Counted from the stretch's first letter, positions 1 to 9,569 are shown. The stretch is DNA of 64,000 nt from Phascolarctos cinereus (GCF_002099425.1 NW_018343954.1:24203501-24267500); one strand, 5' to 3'. A program made the numbers and translations. Notes: generated by a model from the letters alone, not told the origin.

Positions 1-164
1 ACCTAAGGCTTTAATTTTTTTCACCTACATCACTAAAACAGTAATTTAATTAGCATAAAAATACCTACTATCATTATTCAGGTGCTTTATAATTTTGAAC
101 GTATCTTACAATCACTGATAACTAGATAATATTACTAGCATTTCAGACAAAATGAAAAGCAGTG

Positions 165-362
165 TAGTTCTTAACTTAGGATCCATGAATTCAAGGAGTT
201 TCTGGAAAAAAGTTTAAGGGGTCCATGTACTTCGATAAGGGGGTAAAACACATTTTTGTTTTTACAACCTTCTAGTTGATAGTTAGCATTTCTTTCAATT
301 GTTTAAAACATTATTCTAAGAAGGGTTCTACAGGCTAAAAACAGAATGCCAAGGGACTCTGT
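165..362. mobile_element. hAT-type non-autonomous DNA transposon fragment
   Basis: The block opens with CTTAACTTAGGATCCATGAA and later holds AACATTATTCTAAGAAGG followed by an A/T-rich core. The same layout recurs at 17335-17515. The 'ggttcttaacctggggtccatga' type of end is typical of old mammalian hAT miniature elements. It is degraded and no duplication of the target is seen. Confidence 0.5.
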
Positions 363-404
363 AATACAAAATAAGTAGGAAATTTAGTAGGAAAGGTAGT
401 AAGA

Positions 405-540
405 AAACTGATTAATGATTTGGAAGTCAGAAGATATATCTGAGTACTGGTTCTCCAATTCCCAAGCTATGTGAATTTGAGCAAGTCACCTAAGCTTGGA
501 CCCTCTATGTATAAAAAATGGATAGATACTATTTGTTCTA
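405..540 (+). repeat. MIR-type CORE-SINE
   Basis: It shows the order tRNA-related head, GAAGTCAGAAGATATATCTG, then CTATGTGAATTTGAGCAAGTCACCTAAG, a divergent form of the CORE-SINE 'tgtgaccttgggcaagtcactta' box. It is old and 3' truncated. Confidence 0.6.
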
Positions 541-846
541 CATCACAGGTCATTACATAAAAGCAAAAGAGAATATATATCAAAAATATTTAATATATCA
601 AGTGTATAATATTATTATTAATACTATAATTACCATAACCATATGATGAGGATAATGACTAGAAACCAAGAGTTTGTTCCTAAATTAGGCTATTATATAT
701 GCTGCTTCTCATGAACTAAACATGGGGGGAAGGAGGGAGATTCCCTTTTGCCTTTCAATTATGTGGGACGTATGCCTAGTAAAAGTATTGTTGGATTACC
801 TTTTTTGTTCATATGATATAGAAATGATAATTTGGGGGGATTTTAA

Positions 847-848
<2 letters not shown>

Positions 849-891
<43 letters not shown>

Positions 892-892
892 T
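849..892. repeat. (AC)n microsatellite
   Basis: A near-perfect AC dinucleotide run of about 20 units, ending in ATACATAT. It accounts for the THTHTH stretch of an overlapping open frame, which is not a gene. Confidence 0.98.
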
Positions 893-1185
893 ATTTTTTT
901 AATTCTACTCTGTCTAGGTAAGTACATTTTCCGATTCTCTGCAGTACCTTAAATATTATGTCATCTCTTCTTCACCAATATTTACATCTTTATTTCTCTC
1001 CTATCTTGCTTCTATACCTAGCAATTTCAAAACATGTCAAATAACAATAGGAAAAGAAGTCATACTTGCTTTTGGTCATCAGTGAACACTTGTTAAGCAT
1101 TTCCTATGTACCAAGAACCATTTTAGGCACTGGGGATCCAAAGAGCAACACAATTTTTCCGTGACCAACTTTCCTTCTACCAAGG

Positions 1186-1246
1186 AAGACAACACTTACT
1201 AGTTGTGTGACCCTAACTCCAATCACCTTGCAAAAAAAAAAAAAAA
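1186..1246 (+). repeat. tRNA-derived marsupial SINE, 3' scrap
   Basis: GACAACACTTACTAGTTGTGTGACCCT is followed by a shortened tail, AACTCCAATCACCTTGC, and an A-run. This matches the 3' third of the fuller SINE at 32149-32296, with the 'gggcaagtcactt' box deleted. Confidence 0.6.
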
Positions 1247-1734
1247 GGAAGATAACATACACACAGAAAGGTATGTACAAAATATATATTAAACAGATAC
1301 AAATTAACCAGGGTGGGAGTGGGAAGAGGATATGAGCAGTAGGGGGGACCAGGATAGACCTAAAGCAAAAAGTGGTACTTGGACTCAGACCTTGCCGAAA
1401 CCAAGTAATCCAGGAGGGAGAGGTGGGAGTGGGCTGCACTCCAAGCACTAAGCATATATAAAGACAAAGAGATGAGAGATGACAATGTTATACATGAGGA
1501 ATGGAAAAAAGAATCATAGAGTACATGGAAAAAAATAATATGCAATAAGGCTGAAAAAAACAGGAAAGAGCTGTAAATGTCAGAGAGAAGACTTGATCTG
1601 TGATGCTAAAGTTAAAACCTGCTGAGTTTAGTGGATATAGAGGTACCATGGTCAGACCTGCACTGTAAGAAAAGGAGTAAAAGAAGAATAGAGGCAAGGA
1701 GACCAATTAGAAGGCTGTTCTGAGAACAGTTGCA

Positions 1735-1917
1735 TATTATTCAATAACTATTCTTACATCCCTGGTATAAATCCCATTTGGTTATAAGTGAACAATTTTT
1801 GGATATATTACTGTAGTTGCTTTTCTAATGTTTCATTTAAAATTTTTTAGGCAAAATATTGATTAGTGAAAGTGGTATATAGTTCTCTTCCTCTCCCCCG
1901 GGTTAGGTATCAGATGA
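1735..1917 (-). mobile_element. L1 ORF2 reverse-transcriptase fragment inside L2
   Basis: On the plus strand, CATCCCTGGTATAAATCCCA through AGTTCTCTTCCTCTCCCCC to GGTTAGGTATCAG is the reversed L1 ORF2 RT segment. The flanks on both sides are continuous L2. It has neither an L1 3' end nor an A-tail. It resembles 2566-2843 closely over the shared part. Confidence 0.65.
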
Positions 1918-2565
1918 CAGAGGAGTGATGAGGGCTAAATCTGGGCCATAGTTGTGGGGGTGGACAGGAGACAGATGTGAGAGACACAAAATAATAAGAA
2001 ACATATAAGACATAATAATAAGAGACACAAAAGATGACATGGTAGCCAGAAAGTCAAGATCTGGTAAGCAACAACACAGAAGGGGAGTAGAATGAAAGCA
2101 AGGAAGTGAGGATGATATGGAAGTTGCAAAGCTGGGAAAACAGAAAGATGATAGTGTCTAAAGAATCAGTGAACTCTGGAATTGGGGTGGGGTTTAAGGG
2201 AAAATATAAAGGAGTTTTATTTTGGCCATTATTCTCTTTGAGATACATACAGCACATCCAGATTGAAATGTCCAAGAGGTGGTTCGTGATGTGAAACTAA
2301 CTCAGAAAATACTGAGGCTAGATATAAAGATAAGGAAATTATCTACATGGAGATAAGTAATCCTATGGACGCTGATAAGGTCACCAAATTAATACAGAGA
2401 AAAGATACAGCCTCAGAGTTTTGGGGAACATTCACAGTTGGCAGTTTGACATGAATGATGTTCCAGCAAAGGAGACTGAGAAAACTTCCAGTGTTACTCC
2501 ACTGTAAACAATGCTGTTATTAAATATACTACTGCAATCATATTAAAGGGTCCATCTAATCTATG

Positions 2566-2843
2566 CCCAAGGGTTTTTAGGATTAATTAATTAATCAAAG
2601 GATTTTTCTTTGTCTATGGATGTAATTGTGCTATTATTTTCCTATGCTGAATCATCCTTATATCCCTAGTATAAATCCATGTGATTATAATTCAATAATT
2701 TTTGGATATTACTGTAGTCACTCTGCTAATATTTCACTTAAAACTTTTTGCAAAATATTTATTAGGCAAAGTGATAATACAGTTCTCTTCCTCTCCCCCA
2801 GTTTGGTGTCAGAACCATTTCTCTATCACAAAAGTCTGGCAAA
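2566..2843 (-). mobile_element. L1 ORF2 reverse-transcriptase fragment
   Basis: This is the same L1 segment as 1735-1917, slightly longer. It contains CCTATGCTGAATCATCCTTA, TATCCCTAGTATAAATCC and CCCCAGTTTGGTGTCAGAACC. In other mammals this region of ORF2 reads similarly in antisense ('ccagggataaa... ttggtatcag'). It is a short internal piece of an old L1. Confidence 0.6.
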
Positions 2844-2844
2844 G

Positions 2845-2990
2845 GAATAACTTGCTACTTGTGTAACTGTGGATAAATTACTTCACCTCTCTAAGCCTCA
2901 GTTTCCTCAACTGTAAACTGAGATGACTGAACTGATACACTCAAAGGTCGCTTCCTTCACTAATTCTATTATTCTATAATCTTCAAGTGG
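2845..2990 (+). repeat. MIR-type CORE-SINE
   Basis: It contains CTTGTGTAACTGTGGATAAA and the box CTCTCTAAGCCTCAGTTTCC followed by TCAACTGTAAACTGAGATGA, the classic MIR 3' half. Confidence 0.8.
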
Positions 2991-3244
2991 TTTGTTCCTT
3001 TATGGTCAAGAATAATTTTAGTAGCATAAATATTCATCTATAAATCAATTTGGACCAAGTTTTGGGGGGCAGTTTATTTATATTATGCTAAATTTTCCTT
3101 TCTAAGGTTAGGTTGCTTAATATGTCATTTCTTGTTTTGGTAACAATGGATATTTGACAGATTTATAGATAGTCCCACATTTCATTTAAGAAATCAGTTC
3201 TTTTGGCATGTCTGCCTTGATTTCAGCACAATTTTATAAATAGA
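2991..3244. other. Intron, nothing recognised
   Basis: A/T-rich sequence without a repeat or coding pattern that I can name. Confidence 0.5.
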
Positions 3245-3925
3245 TAAGATGGAAAGATGTAAGCTAGAAGAGAGTTCAGTCAGGTAAATTCACAACTAAC
3301 TGAAGAACTAGGTCTAAAGTGGAATTCATTAATGATTTTGGAAGTTCTGTAGTGAATACTTCAAGGAACCATTCTTGGTCTTTTGCTGTATGACATTTTT
3401 CTCAGTAACTTGGATAAAGGCATAAATGGCATGCTTATCAAATTTACAAATGCAGTAAAGCGAGGTGAGATAGATTAATATGGAAAAAATAGCACATGCT
3501 AACAAACCTAACAAAGAATATTGGGCTGAAACCAACAATATAAAATTTAATTAAGATAAATGTGAAGATTTATGCTAAGATTTTAATCTCCTTCACAAGT
3601 ACATGATGTGGAAGGTCTAGCTAGAGAATAGGTTTCTTCTCTCAAAGATCTGGAAATTTTGGAGACTCCAGCTGAATGCACATCAATGGTGTCATACGGC
3701 AGCCAAGAAAGTACAACATGAGGCTGCATTAAGAGAAGTACAGAGTCTATGATTAGGGGCAGAAGAGTCCCAGTTTACTCTATCTTGGTCAGACAATAAC
3801 TAGAGTATTCTGTTCAGTTTGGAGAATGCCTGAGAGGTTGTTTCAAACTTTAAATCACTGAACCAGAAGGAAATATTCTAATTTCATGTTTCTCTTAGAA
3901 CTGAGTAAGATACAGAAGCCTACAT
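3245..3925 (+). mobile_element. L3/CR1 LINE, ORF2 C-terminal region
   Basis: Plus-strand order matches the end of CR1-clade ORF2: GGCATGCTTATCAAATTTACA, then TATTGGGCTGAAACCAACAA, GCAGCCAAGAAAGTACAACA, GGCTGCATTAAGAGAAGTA, and AGTATTCTGTTCAGTTTGGAG. These correspond to CR1-clade peptides of the AAKKANxxLGxI and LEYCVQFW types. It is old, with many stops. Confidence 0.7.
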
Positions 3926-4175
3926 ACTGAAAAGCCTCATTTCCTTCAAACGATCCTTGAATGGCTGGTAGTAAGGCAACAGAAAGATCCTCACTGCTCT
4001 GCTCTAGACAGTCTCCAGTTTATGAATGTTCCTTCTAAAACACTCTGTGGACCCAGCTACAGTTACACTGGCCACATATTATTCAACACAAAGGGACTCA
4101 TAATTCAATGGTGATGATAATATACATGCCCCTCCTCACAGTAGCTATGGCTGCCAAAGGTGGGCCACCTCACAC
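3926..4175 (-). mobile_element. L3/CR1 LINE fragment, opposite orientation
   Basis: On the plus strand, TTTCCTTCAAACGATCCTTGA and GCTCTAGACAGTCTCCAGTTT read as the reversed CR1-clade block ('ctctggacgctctccagctt'). It faces the L3 piece that ends just before it, so the two form a divergent inverted pair. Confidence 0.55.
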
Positions 4176-4519
4176 AAGGTTAAAAAAAAAAAAGCGAATG
4201 CTTCTTCCATCAAACTCTGAGGGGCAGGGAGCGTCCTCCTCTCTTTCCAGTATGTCTGCCACACAGAGAGATATTCTTAATATGATACCTGCAAACTGGG
4301 AACCACCCATGATTTCATCAATGAAAGATCTACATTTACCTCAAATATTTATTAGTAGAAATGTATGATACCTCTTTAAAATATGTCTCTGGAGAATTTA
4401 TGTTTTCATTTGAATCCACAGTAATCACACAGTTTCCATACTGACAAAGGTCCTTCCAACATATCCTTTTTTACTAAAAGAAAAAAAAATGACTTTAAAA
4501 AAAATAAAGAAGGAATCAC
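4176..4519. other. STIM2 intron just after exon B, no repeat recognised
   Basis: It contains an A-tract at about 4182-4193 and then a moderately GC-rich block to about 4330. An 86-codon plus-strand frame crosses it. I see no domain, no similarity that I recognise and no splice context, so I do not call a gene. Confidence 0.5.
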
Positions 4520-4631
4520 CTGGGAAGGGTAGTTCCTTTGACGTTGTTATCCCTAAAATTCTTCTCATACTGAGGAAGTTCAACAAATTCTATCAGCCAC
4601 TGAAGGGTGTCTTCCAGTGTCCAATTGTGAA
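4520..4631 (-). CDS. STIM2: STIM2 exon: first half of the SAM domain (luminal)
   Basis: This is a 112-base internal exon on the minus strand. Its first two bases complete the valine codon begun in the preceding exon, and it ends with two bases of an arginine codon (phase 2). The product is VHNWTLEDTLQ, then WLIEFVELPQYEKNF, then RDNNVKGTTLP. This is the N-terminal half of the sterile alpha motif domain of STIM2. SAM packs on the EF-hand pair at rest and drives luminal oligomerisation when calcium falls (family knowledge). STIM1 differs in this segment, so the paralogue call is firm. The acceptor is a run of T/C ending TTCTAG. The donor is CCAG/GTGATT, weaker than consensus because it lacks A at +4 and G at +5. 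The frame is intact and splices in phase to 44612-44726. Confidence 0.97.
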
Positions 4632-4737
4632 CTAGAAGAAACAAAATAAAGAATTCCTTTCAAATAAATTTTCCTTACAGAACAAAAAAAAAAAGAAAAT
4701 TACTATAAAAGAAAATAAAGTAATTAGGGTGGGAAGT

Positions 4738-5530
4738 TCATTCAATTCAATCAACAATAAACACCTAAAGCACATTTAGTACCCTAAGGAGAAGAGTTAC
4801 ACAACAACCAGAAAATCTAATTCCTGCCTCCAGAGGCTTACAATCTTTAATGGGCAAGAAAGAAAACAAAACCTTCACAATGGTTAAATGAATACACAGT
4901 TCTAAGAATAGTCATTTGTGCAAACTTCAGGAGAAGTGGAATAATCTAATACCTCCTCAGTTACCTAAAAATTTCAGATGAGTCAACCAATGGTTTCTGA
5001 GTGACTGAATGAGAGACAGGGGAAAGAAGCTGTTCCATATATGAGGGAACCACCAATAATGGCTTAGAGTTGAATCTAGGAAAAACAAACATGGGAAAGA
5101 ATTATCTAATTTAAATGGACAAAATAAATGATACTATCTGTCTAGAGAAAAGCTAAACAATGCAGTTTGTAATGGAATTAAAGATTCTGAAGTCCACTGT
5201 AAGACTTTTATATATTATTTTTGTGCAAGATATTGTAGAGAGTTTTGAGAAAAGGAGTGATGAAACGGAAGCAGTTTTAAAAGACTGCTTTCATTGAAGC
5301 ATCAAGGATGAAATTTTTTAAAATGCAGGTAAGAAAGTTCTGAGAACAGTGTTGCAGCCAATAGTATTTGAATGAAGTATCAATGAATTCCAAGGGATTG
5401 ACTCAAGAAGATGAAAGAGAGCAACATCACATACAAATAATTGGATAAATATGACAGAGGGGATTAAATAACTTATATCATGTGACTGAATGCAAGGTCT
5501 GCTAGAAAAATTAGCAAATATAGAATGTCA
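4738..5530 (-). mobile_element. L2 LINE, 3' end and part of ORF2
   Basis: It begins at the reversed L2 tail (CAATCAACAATAAACACC), then AGAGGCTTACAATCTTTAAT, and continues with diverged ORF2 sequence (TTTTGTGCAAGATATTG, AAGACTGCTTTCATTG). It lies about 105 bases upstream of exon B in the direction of transcription. It is old. Confidence 0.55.
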
Positions 5531-5645
5531 TAGATGGAAAGAAATTCAGAAACCATCTAGGACAAATACCCTCATTTTACAAATGAGTAAGCTAAAGACA
5601 AAAGAGCTGAAATGATTTGCCTAAGGTACACAGCTAATTTCAGTA
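5530..5645 (-). repeat. MIR-type CORE-SINE
   Basis: CCCTCATTTTACAAATGAGTAAGCTAAAG followed by GATTTGCCTAAGGTACACAGCTA is the reversed MIR core. Confidence 0.75.
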
Positions 5646-5784
5646 TTTTACATGCATAAATTTTAGGCACTTATTTTTAGAATATGAGAATTGCAGTTAA
5701 GAAGGAGAAAGAGTGCTGAGAATTAATTCTGTATAGATAACCTTCAGATCAGTAAAACAGTAACATTTGCTAGCAAAATACAAT

Positions 5785-5852
5785 TCTGGCCATTTACTTT
5801 CCTCAAGTACTCTTTAAAGACACAATATAAAGAAACTGCAAGTAAAAATGGC
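5785..5852 (+). repeat. Short direct repeat, copy 1
   Basis: CCATTTACTTTCCTCAAGTAC, then a 'tttaaagacac' block and GCAAGTAAAAATGG. A diverged second copy is at 6228-6293, on the other side of the composite SINE block. Confidence 0.6.
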
Positions 5853-5869
5853 TCTATATTTTTATAAAT

Positions 5870-6215
5870 ATATCTGTGACCCTAATTAAGTCACTTAACC
5901 TCTTAATACTCCACATACTTTTTAATACTACAAATTACAGAGAAGGTACTAGCCTACATTGGTAGAAGTTCCTCATCTGGCAGCTCCCTATATCAATTAA
6001 ATCAAAGGTCCAGTCCTTTTCCCTATCTTTTTTGTCACCTGAAGGGCAATGTGCTATAATACAAGCTGCCAGTCAAGGAATTTGGAAAAAACCTGATCTT
6101 AAATATTTTCTCTTACACTTAATAGCAATGTGGCTATTAGCAACCAATCTCACTGATACAGAGTAGTCAGTCCCAAATAAAGAAAGTCCCTCTACCAATT
6201 TAGCTTGGCATTGTG
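5870..6215 (+). repeat. Composite THER/MIR-type SINE block, copy 1
   Basis: It opens with the CORE box AAGTCACTTAACCTCTTAA, then ACAAATTACAGAGAAGGTAC, CATTGGTAGAAGTTCCTCA and the THER-type tail AAATCAAAGGTCCAGTCC. It goes straight on into a second SINE-like unit (GGCAATGTGCTATAAT, AGTCAAGGAATTTGGAAAAAA, AGCAATGTGGCTATTAGCAA) and ends in TTAGCTTGGCATTGTGTG. The entire string reappears in reverse at 7531-7890, so both halves travelled or were copied together. Confidence 0.7.
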
Positions 6216-6227
6216 TGTATGTTACCC

Positions 6228-6293
6228 GGCAATTTACTTTTTTCAAGTATCCTTTAGAAACACGGTATAAATAATTACAAGTAAAAACAAAAT
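6228..6293 (+). repeat. Short direct repeat, copy 2
   Basis: GCAATTTACTTTTTTCAAGTA, then 'tttagaaacac' and ACAAGTAAAAACAAAA. It matches 5785-5852 at roughly three quarters of positions. Confidence 0.6.
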
Positions 6294-6934
6294 GTTTATA
6301 TAGTTATCCCACATATTAACAGAAATGCTATCTTATTTTTTCAAATTCAACATTTTTTTAATTTTTAGGTAAATCCAAAGTTGTGTGAGTTCCAATTTTT
6401 TATTAAAGTGTTTTTTCAGGATCTAAATCCAATCTTCTCTCATGCAGTGAAGTCATAAGTAATATGCCTGCAACTGCTAGTGATTCTGTCAAATAACTAA
6501 CAATAGCAGCAAGAGATAGAAATGATAGGTTCCTCTCACTCAATTTACACATTAGGGTTAATCATTTTACTCTTATACTTCTTCCTATTCAACAAGAACT
6601 TATGGTGAGAGTTGCTCTATCTTGGCTGCCAAGAAAGCTCCCTCACGGAGCATGCAGCGCGCATGCACCCCCCCCCCCCATACACATACCATAAAAACAG
6701 GATCACACTCTCTGTGGAATTTTTAAGGCTAGTTATCTGATCAAGAACATAAGTCTCTAATCTCCAACTAACTTGATAATCAAAATTATCTTCATTCCTA
6801 GAGTCGGCATACAGAAGAAAGAGAAAAATATTTTTTTCCGTTTTCAAAAATACTAATACTTCAAAATGATCTACTGATCAGACAAAAATAGCCTGGGGAA
6901 TATCTAGAATAAGGTGACTATGATAGTTCTTTAA
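6294..6934. other. Intron, no repeat recognised except a C-run
   Basis: A run of ten or more C at about 6668-6680, followed by CATACACATACC, is the only clear pattern. The overlapping 76-codon minus frame has no recognisable domain. Confidence 0.5.
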
Positions 6935-7030
6935 AGCAGGCTTCTTAAGTTTTTTCCACTTGGGATCCCCTCAGCATTCTCATTAATACAAGTATTCCTT
7001 TCAATAGTACAGACTGTAACCCAAAGAATC
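6935..7030. mobile_element. hAT-type element fragment
   Basis: GCTTCTTAAGTTTTTTCCACTTGGGATCCCCT resembles the end of an old hAT miniature element. Only this end is recognisable. Confidence 0.35.
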
Positions 7031-7457
7031 CTGTGACACTCTTGTCCATGTCCCCCCATCAATCCTCCATCATGGATTAACTCGATGTGCTAAGACCTTT
7101 CCCCTGGAATTCTTGATGCATATATACCAATAAAGTCCATAGGCAGTACACTGATTCTTCTTTGCTACTACTATAGTAACTCCTTTATCTCTTATTTTTC
7201 TGATGATACATCTTCAATATTATCTTTTATGCCATTTCTCCTGGGTAATTCTTCACTGGTAACACTTAAGTCTGCTCACAGCAACTATGGCTAACCCCAA
7301 ACATTAATTCTTTAGAGATTGAGGTATCCCATGGTACACAACCACATGCCAGCTTACTATATGGCAGCAAAACTTCACAAAAGTCATCCAACTCAAGGTG
7401 TTTTTATTCAATTATGAGCCCAGTTCATCATCCACCTGCAGTGTCTATCCCATAAAA
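7031..7457. other. Intron, nothing recognised
   Basis: Neither a repeat I can name nor a coding pattern is visible. Confidence 0.45.
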
Positions 7458-7488
7458 GTGAATATATGCGCGTGTGTGTGCACACGCG

Positions 7489-7530
<42 letters not shown>
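7458..7530. repeat. Compound (TG)/(CG)/(CA)n microsatellite
   Basis: GTGTGTGTGCACACGCGCGC is followed by a long CA run. The alternating purine-pyrimidine run could adopt Z-form DNA. It sits at the edge of the inverted composite SINE block, whose other copy ends in GCATTGTGTG, a likely seed for the expansion. Confidence 0.95.
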
Positions 7531-7945
7531 ATGCCAAGCTGCCCTGGCAGAAGGACTTTCCTCATCTGAGACCTCTCTATATCAATTAAACCCTTACCCT
7601 ATGGAACTGACTTGCCAATGGCTATATAGCTATTAATTATGAGAGAAAGCACTAAAAATCAGGGTTTTTTTCTAAGTTCCTTGACTGGTAACTTCTCGTA
7701 CAACATGTTGCCTCTCAGGTGACAAAGCAGATAGGCATAAGGCCTGGACCTCTGATGTAACTGATACAGGGAACTACCAGATAAGGAAAGGCCCTTTACC
7801 AATGCAGGCCAGCACCTTCTCTGTAATTTGTAGTACTAAAGAGTTACAAAGAGCAGTAAGAGGTTAAGTGACTTACCCAAGATCACACAGTCAGTGTGCA
7901 TCAGAGGCAAGACTGGAAGCCAGGACTTTCTGGCTCTTAGGCCAA
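7531..7945 (-). repeat. Composite THER/MIR-type SINE block, copy 2 (inverted)
   Basis: The reverse complement reads, in order, GTGATCTTGGGTAAGTCACTT, ACAAATTACAGAGAAGGTGC, GCATTGGTAAAGGGCC, ATCAGAGGTCCAGGCC, then GAGGCAACATGTTGTA, AGTCAAGGAACTTAGAAAAAA, TTAATAGCTATATAGCCA, and finally GGCAGCTTGGCATTGTGTG. This is the same two-part string as 5870-6215, with a longer SINE head and an extra segment near 7590-7620. Confidence 0.7.
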
Positions 7946-7949
7946 TGCT

Positions 7950-8115
7950 ATGTTTTTGTGTGTATGAGTACACATATACACAAGCACACACATACACATA
8001 CATATAAACAGTTGTGTGTGTATATGTACAACGTATGTACATGCTTACTACATATTGTACATATTTTATATCTATATGTATATGTGTATATATACACGAA
8101 CCTGCCAATGTACAT
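7950..8115. repeat. Degenerate CA/TA-rich simple repeat
   Basis: It alternates short blocks of CACATACACATA, TGTGTGTATATG and TATATACACG. Overlapping open frames on both strands are artefacts of this composition. Confidence 0.85.
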
Positions 8116-8394
8116 ATGTATATGTGTATTTATGTATTTGGCTTTCCATTCAACTTCATATCACATTCTGAATATTTTTCATTCCATTAGGGTTTTTCTT
8201 CCCCCTATGTGGAAAAGTAAAACTGAATTATGTTGAGTGATTATTGATCTCACTGAGCATCTTGCAAACAGCATTGCGTCAAACACAAACAAGAATATCT
8301 TGAGGTCTGAAACATCTACAGGGAATTCCTCATATCTGAAGTCCCTACTGGATATCCTCCATGACAGTCTCAAATACTAGATCTTTTGATTCTT
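8116..8394. other. Intron, nothing recognised
   Basis: No repeat family or coding pattern is seen. Confidence 0.45.
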
Positions 8395-9075
8395 TTTTTT
8401 GTTTGTTTTAAATTACCATTATTTCCAAATATATCCCTCCTGTTCCCCTACGCAATGAGCCATATTTTCTAAAAGACAGGAGGAGAAAAAAGGCAGTTTG
8501 ATAAAACTAACCAACCCATCAATCTGACAGTATATCCAATGCTTCCTACTAGTAGTCTTTCACCTTTGATAAGAAAGGAGTTACATTTTCTCATCTCTTC
8601 TATGGAGTCAAGCTTGGTCATCACAGCATTCAGTTTCAGGTTTTTCCTTCTTATTTACATTGCTGTAGTGATCAGGTATGTTGGTTTCCTGATTCCACTT
8701 ATTTCATTTTGCATCAGTTCAGGTAAGCTCCAAATTCTTTATATTCATTGTTTCTTACAATGAGGTAATAATCAGCAAATTCATGTGCCTCAACCTATTT
8801 AGCCATTTTCCAAACAACGGACAAATGACAAAAGTGCTGCTATGAATATTTTGGTATTCAATCAGTCTCTGACTGCTTTGGAATGTATACTTGGCAGTGG
8901 AATCCCTGGATCAAAGGACATGGAAAATTTAGTGGGGGTTTTTTCCAGCATTATTCCAAACTGCTTTCCAGGACATGCAGATCAGTTCATAGCTCCACCA
9001 CTAGTGTATTAACACGCATATCTTTTGAGGTCCCACCAGTACCATGCTGTAGGCTTATGCTGGTCATTTGTCATA
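8395..9075 (-). mobile_element. L1 LINE, ORF2 C-terminus and 3' UTR (older subfamily)
   Basis: On the plus strand: ACTTATTTCATTTTGCATCAGTTCA, CAACCTATTTAGCCATTTTCC, AAAGTGCTGCTATGAATATTTTGG, CAGTGGAATCCCTGGATCAAAGG, ATTCCAAACTGCTTTCCAG, GCTCCACCACTAGTG. This is the reversed end of L1 ORF2, corresponding to the segment around IPFDPAI and the preceding tryptophan-rich motif. The 3' UTR lies to the left. It is more diverged than 12601-13366. Confidence 0.75.
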
Positions 9076-9087
9076 CAGCCTAAATTC

Positions 9088-9254
9088 TTTTTTTCTTTTT
9101 CTTCTTTTTTTTTTTTTTGCAATTGGGGTTAAGTGACTTGCCCAGGGTCACGCAGCTAGTAAGTGTCAAGTGTCCGGTCTGAGGTCACATTTGAGCTCCA
9201 TTCCTCCTGACTTCAAGGCCCGGTGCTCTATTCACTGCACCACCTAGCTGTCCC
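9088..9254 (-). repeat. tRNA-derived marsupial SINE with 13-base target duplication
   Basis: It is nearly complete in reverse: T-tail, GCAATTGGGGTTAAGTGACTTG, CCCAGGGTCACGCAGCTAGTAAGTG, CTATTCACTGCACCACCTAGCTGTCCCC. The flanks carry the duplication CAGCCTAAATTCT (9076-9088 and 9255-9267). It is a fairly recent L1-mobilised insertion. Confidence 0.92.
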
Positions 9255-9267
9255 CAGCCTAAATTCT

Positions 9268-9565
9268 CGCAATGTATTTTATACTTGGCTATCTACAAGT
9301 TAAATTAGACTATGAAATTTACTGGTAAGCTCATAGACAATAAAGAAGAAATAAATTCATACTTTCATTCAGCTTTTGCCCATGTAAGATTTTGAGGTGT
9401 TAATTTTTAAAATGTCTATGTAATATTGTTCAGGTAACATTGTTTGAATTATGAGTGCGTAAGAATTACCACAACAGGTAAGATCCACAAGCCCATACAG
9501 GCTAGTGTACTATTTCTTTAGAGTGGAATTCAGGAACATATTTTAGAAGGTATGACTGTATTAAT
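9268..9565. other. Intron, nothing recognised
   Basis: A/T-rich and without an identifiable repeat. Confidence 0.4.
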
Positions 9566-9569
9566 TGAT

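Larger units (their letters stand above)
1090..2490 (-). mobile_element. L2 LINE, 3' part, with two insertions
   Basis: Read on the plus strand it starts with the reversed L2 3' tail (TTCCTATGTACCAAGAACCA, TTTAGGCACTGGGGATCC). It then runs back through the ORF2 region: CATGGTCAGACCTGCACT, GATGAGGGCTAAA, AATGTCCAAGAGGTGG, TCCAGCAAAGGAGACTGAGAA. On the minus strand this is the reverse-transcriptase C-terminal part and 3' UTR. It is interrupted by a SINE scrap (1186-1246) and an L1 fragment (1735-1917). It is old and multiply broken. Confidence 0.75.

Noticed and set aside
722-952. Open frame with a TH repeat
   Set aside because: Produced by the (AC)n microsatellite.
4108-4368. 86-codon plus-strand frame with a basic run and a serine-rich stretch
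   Set aside because: The basic run comes from an A-tract, the start overlaps an L3 fragment, and there is no splice or homology support.
1-4519. Search for the next STIM2 exon (IAVHEPSFMISQLK)
   Set aside because: No match found; it should lie before position 1.
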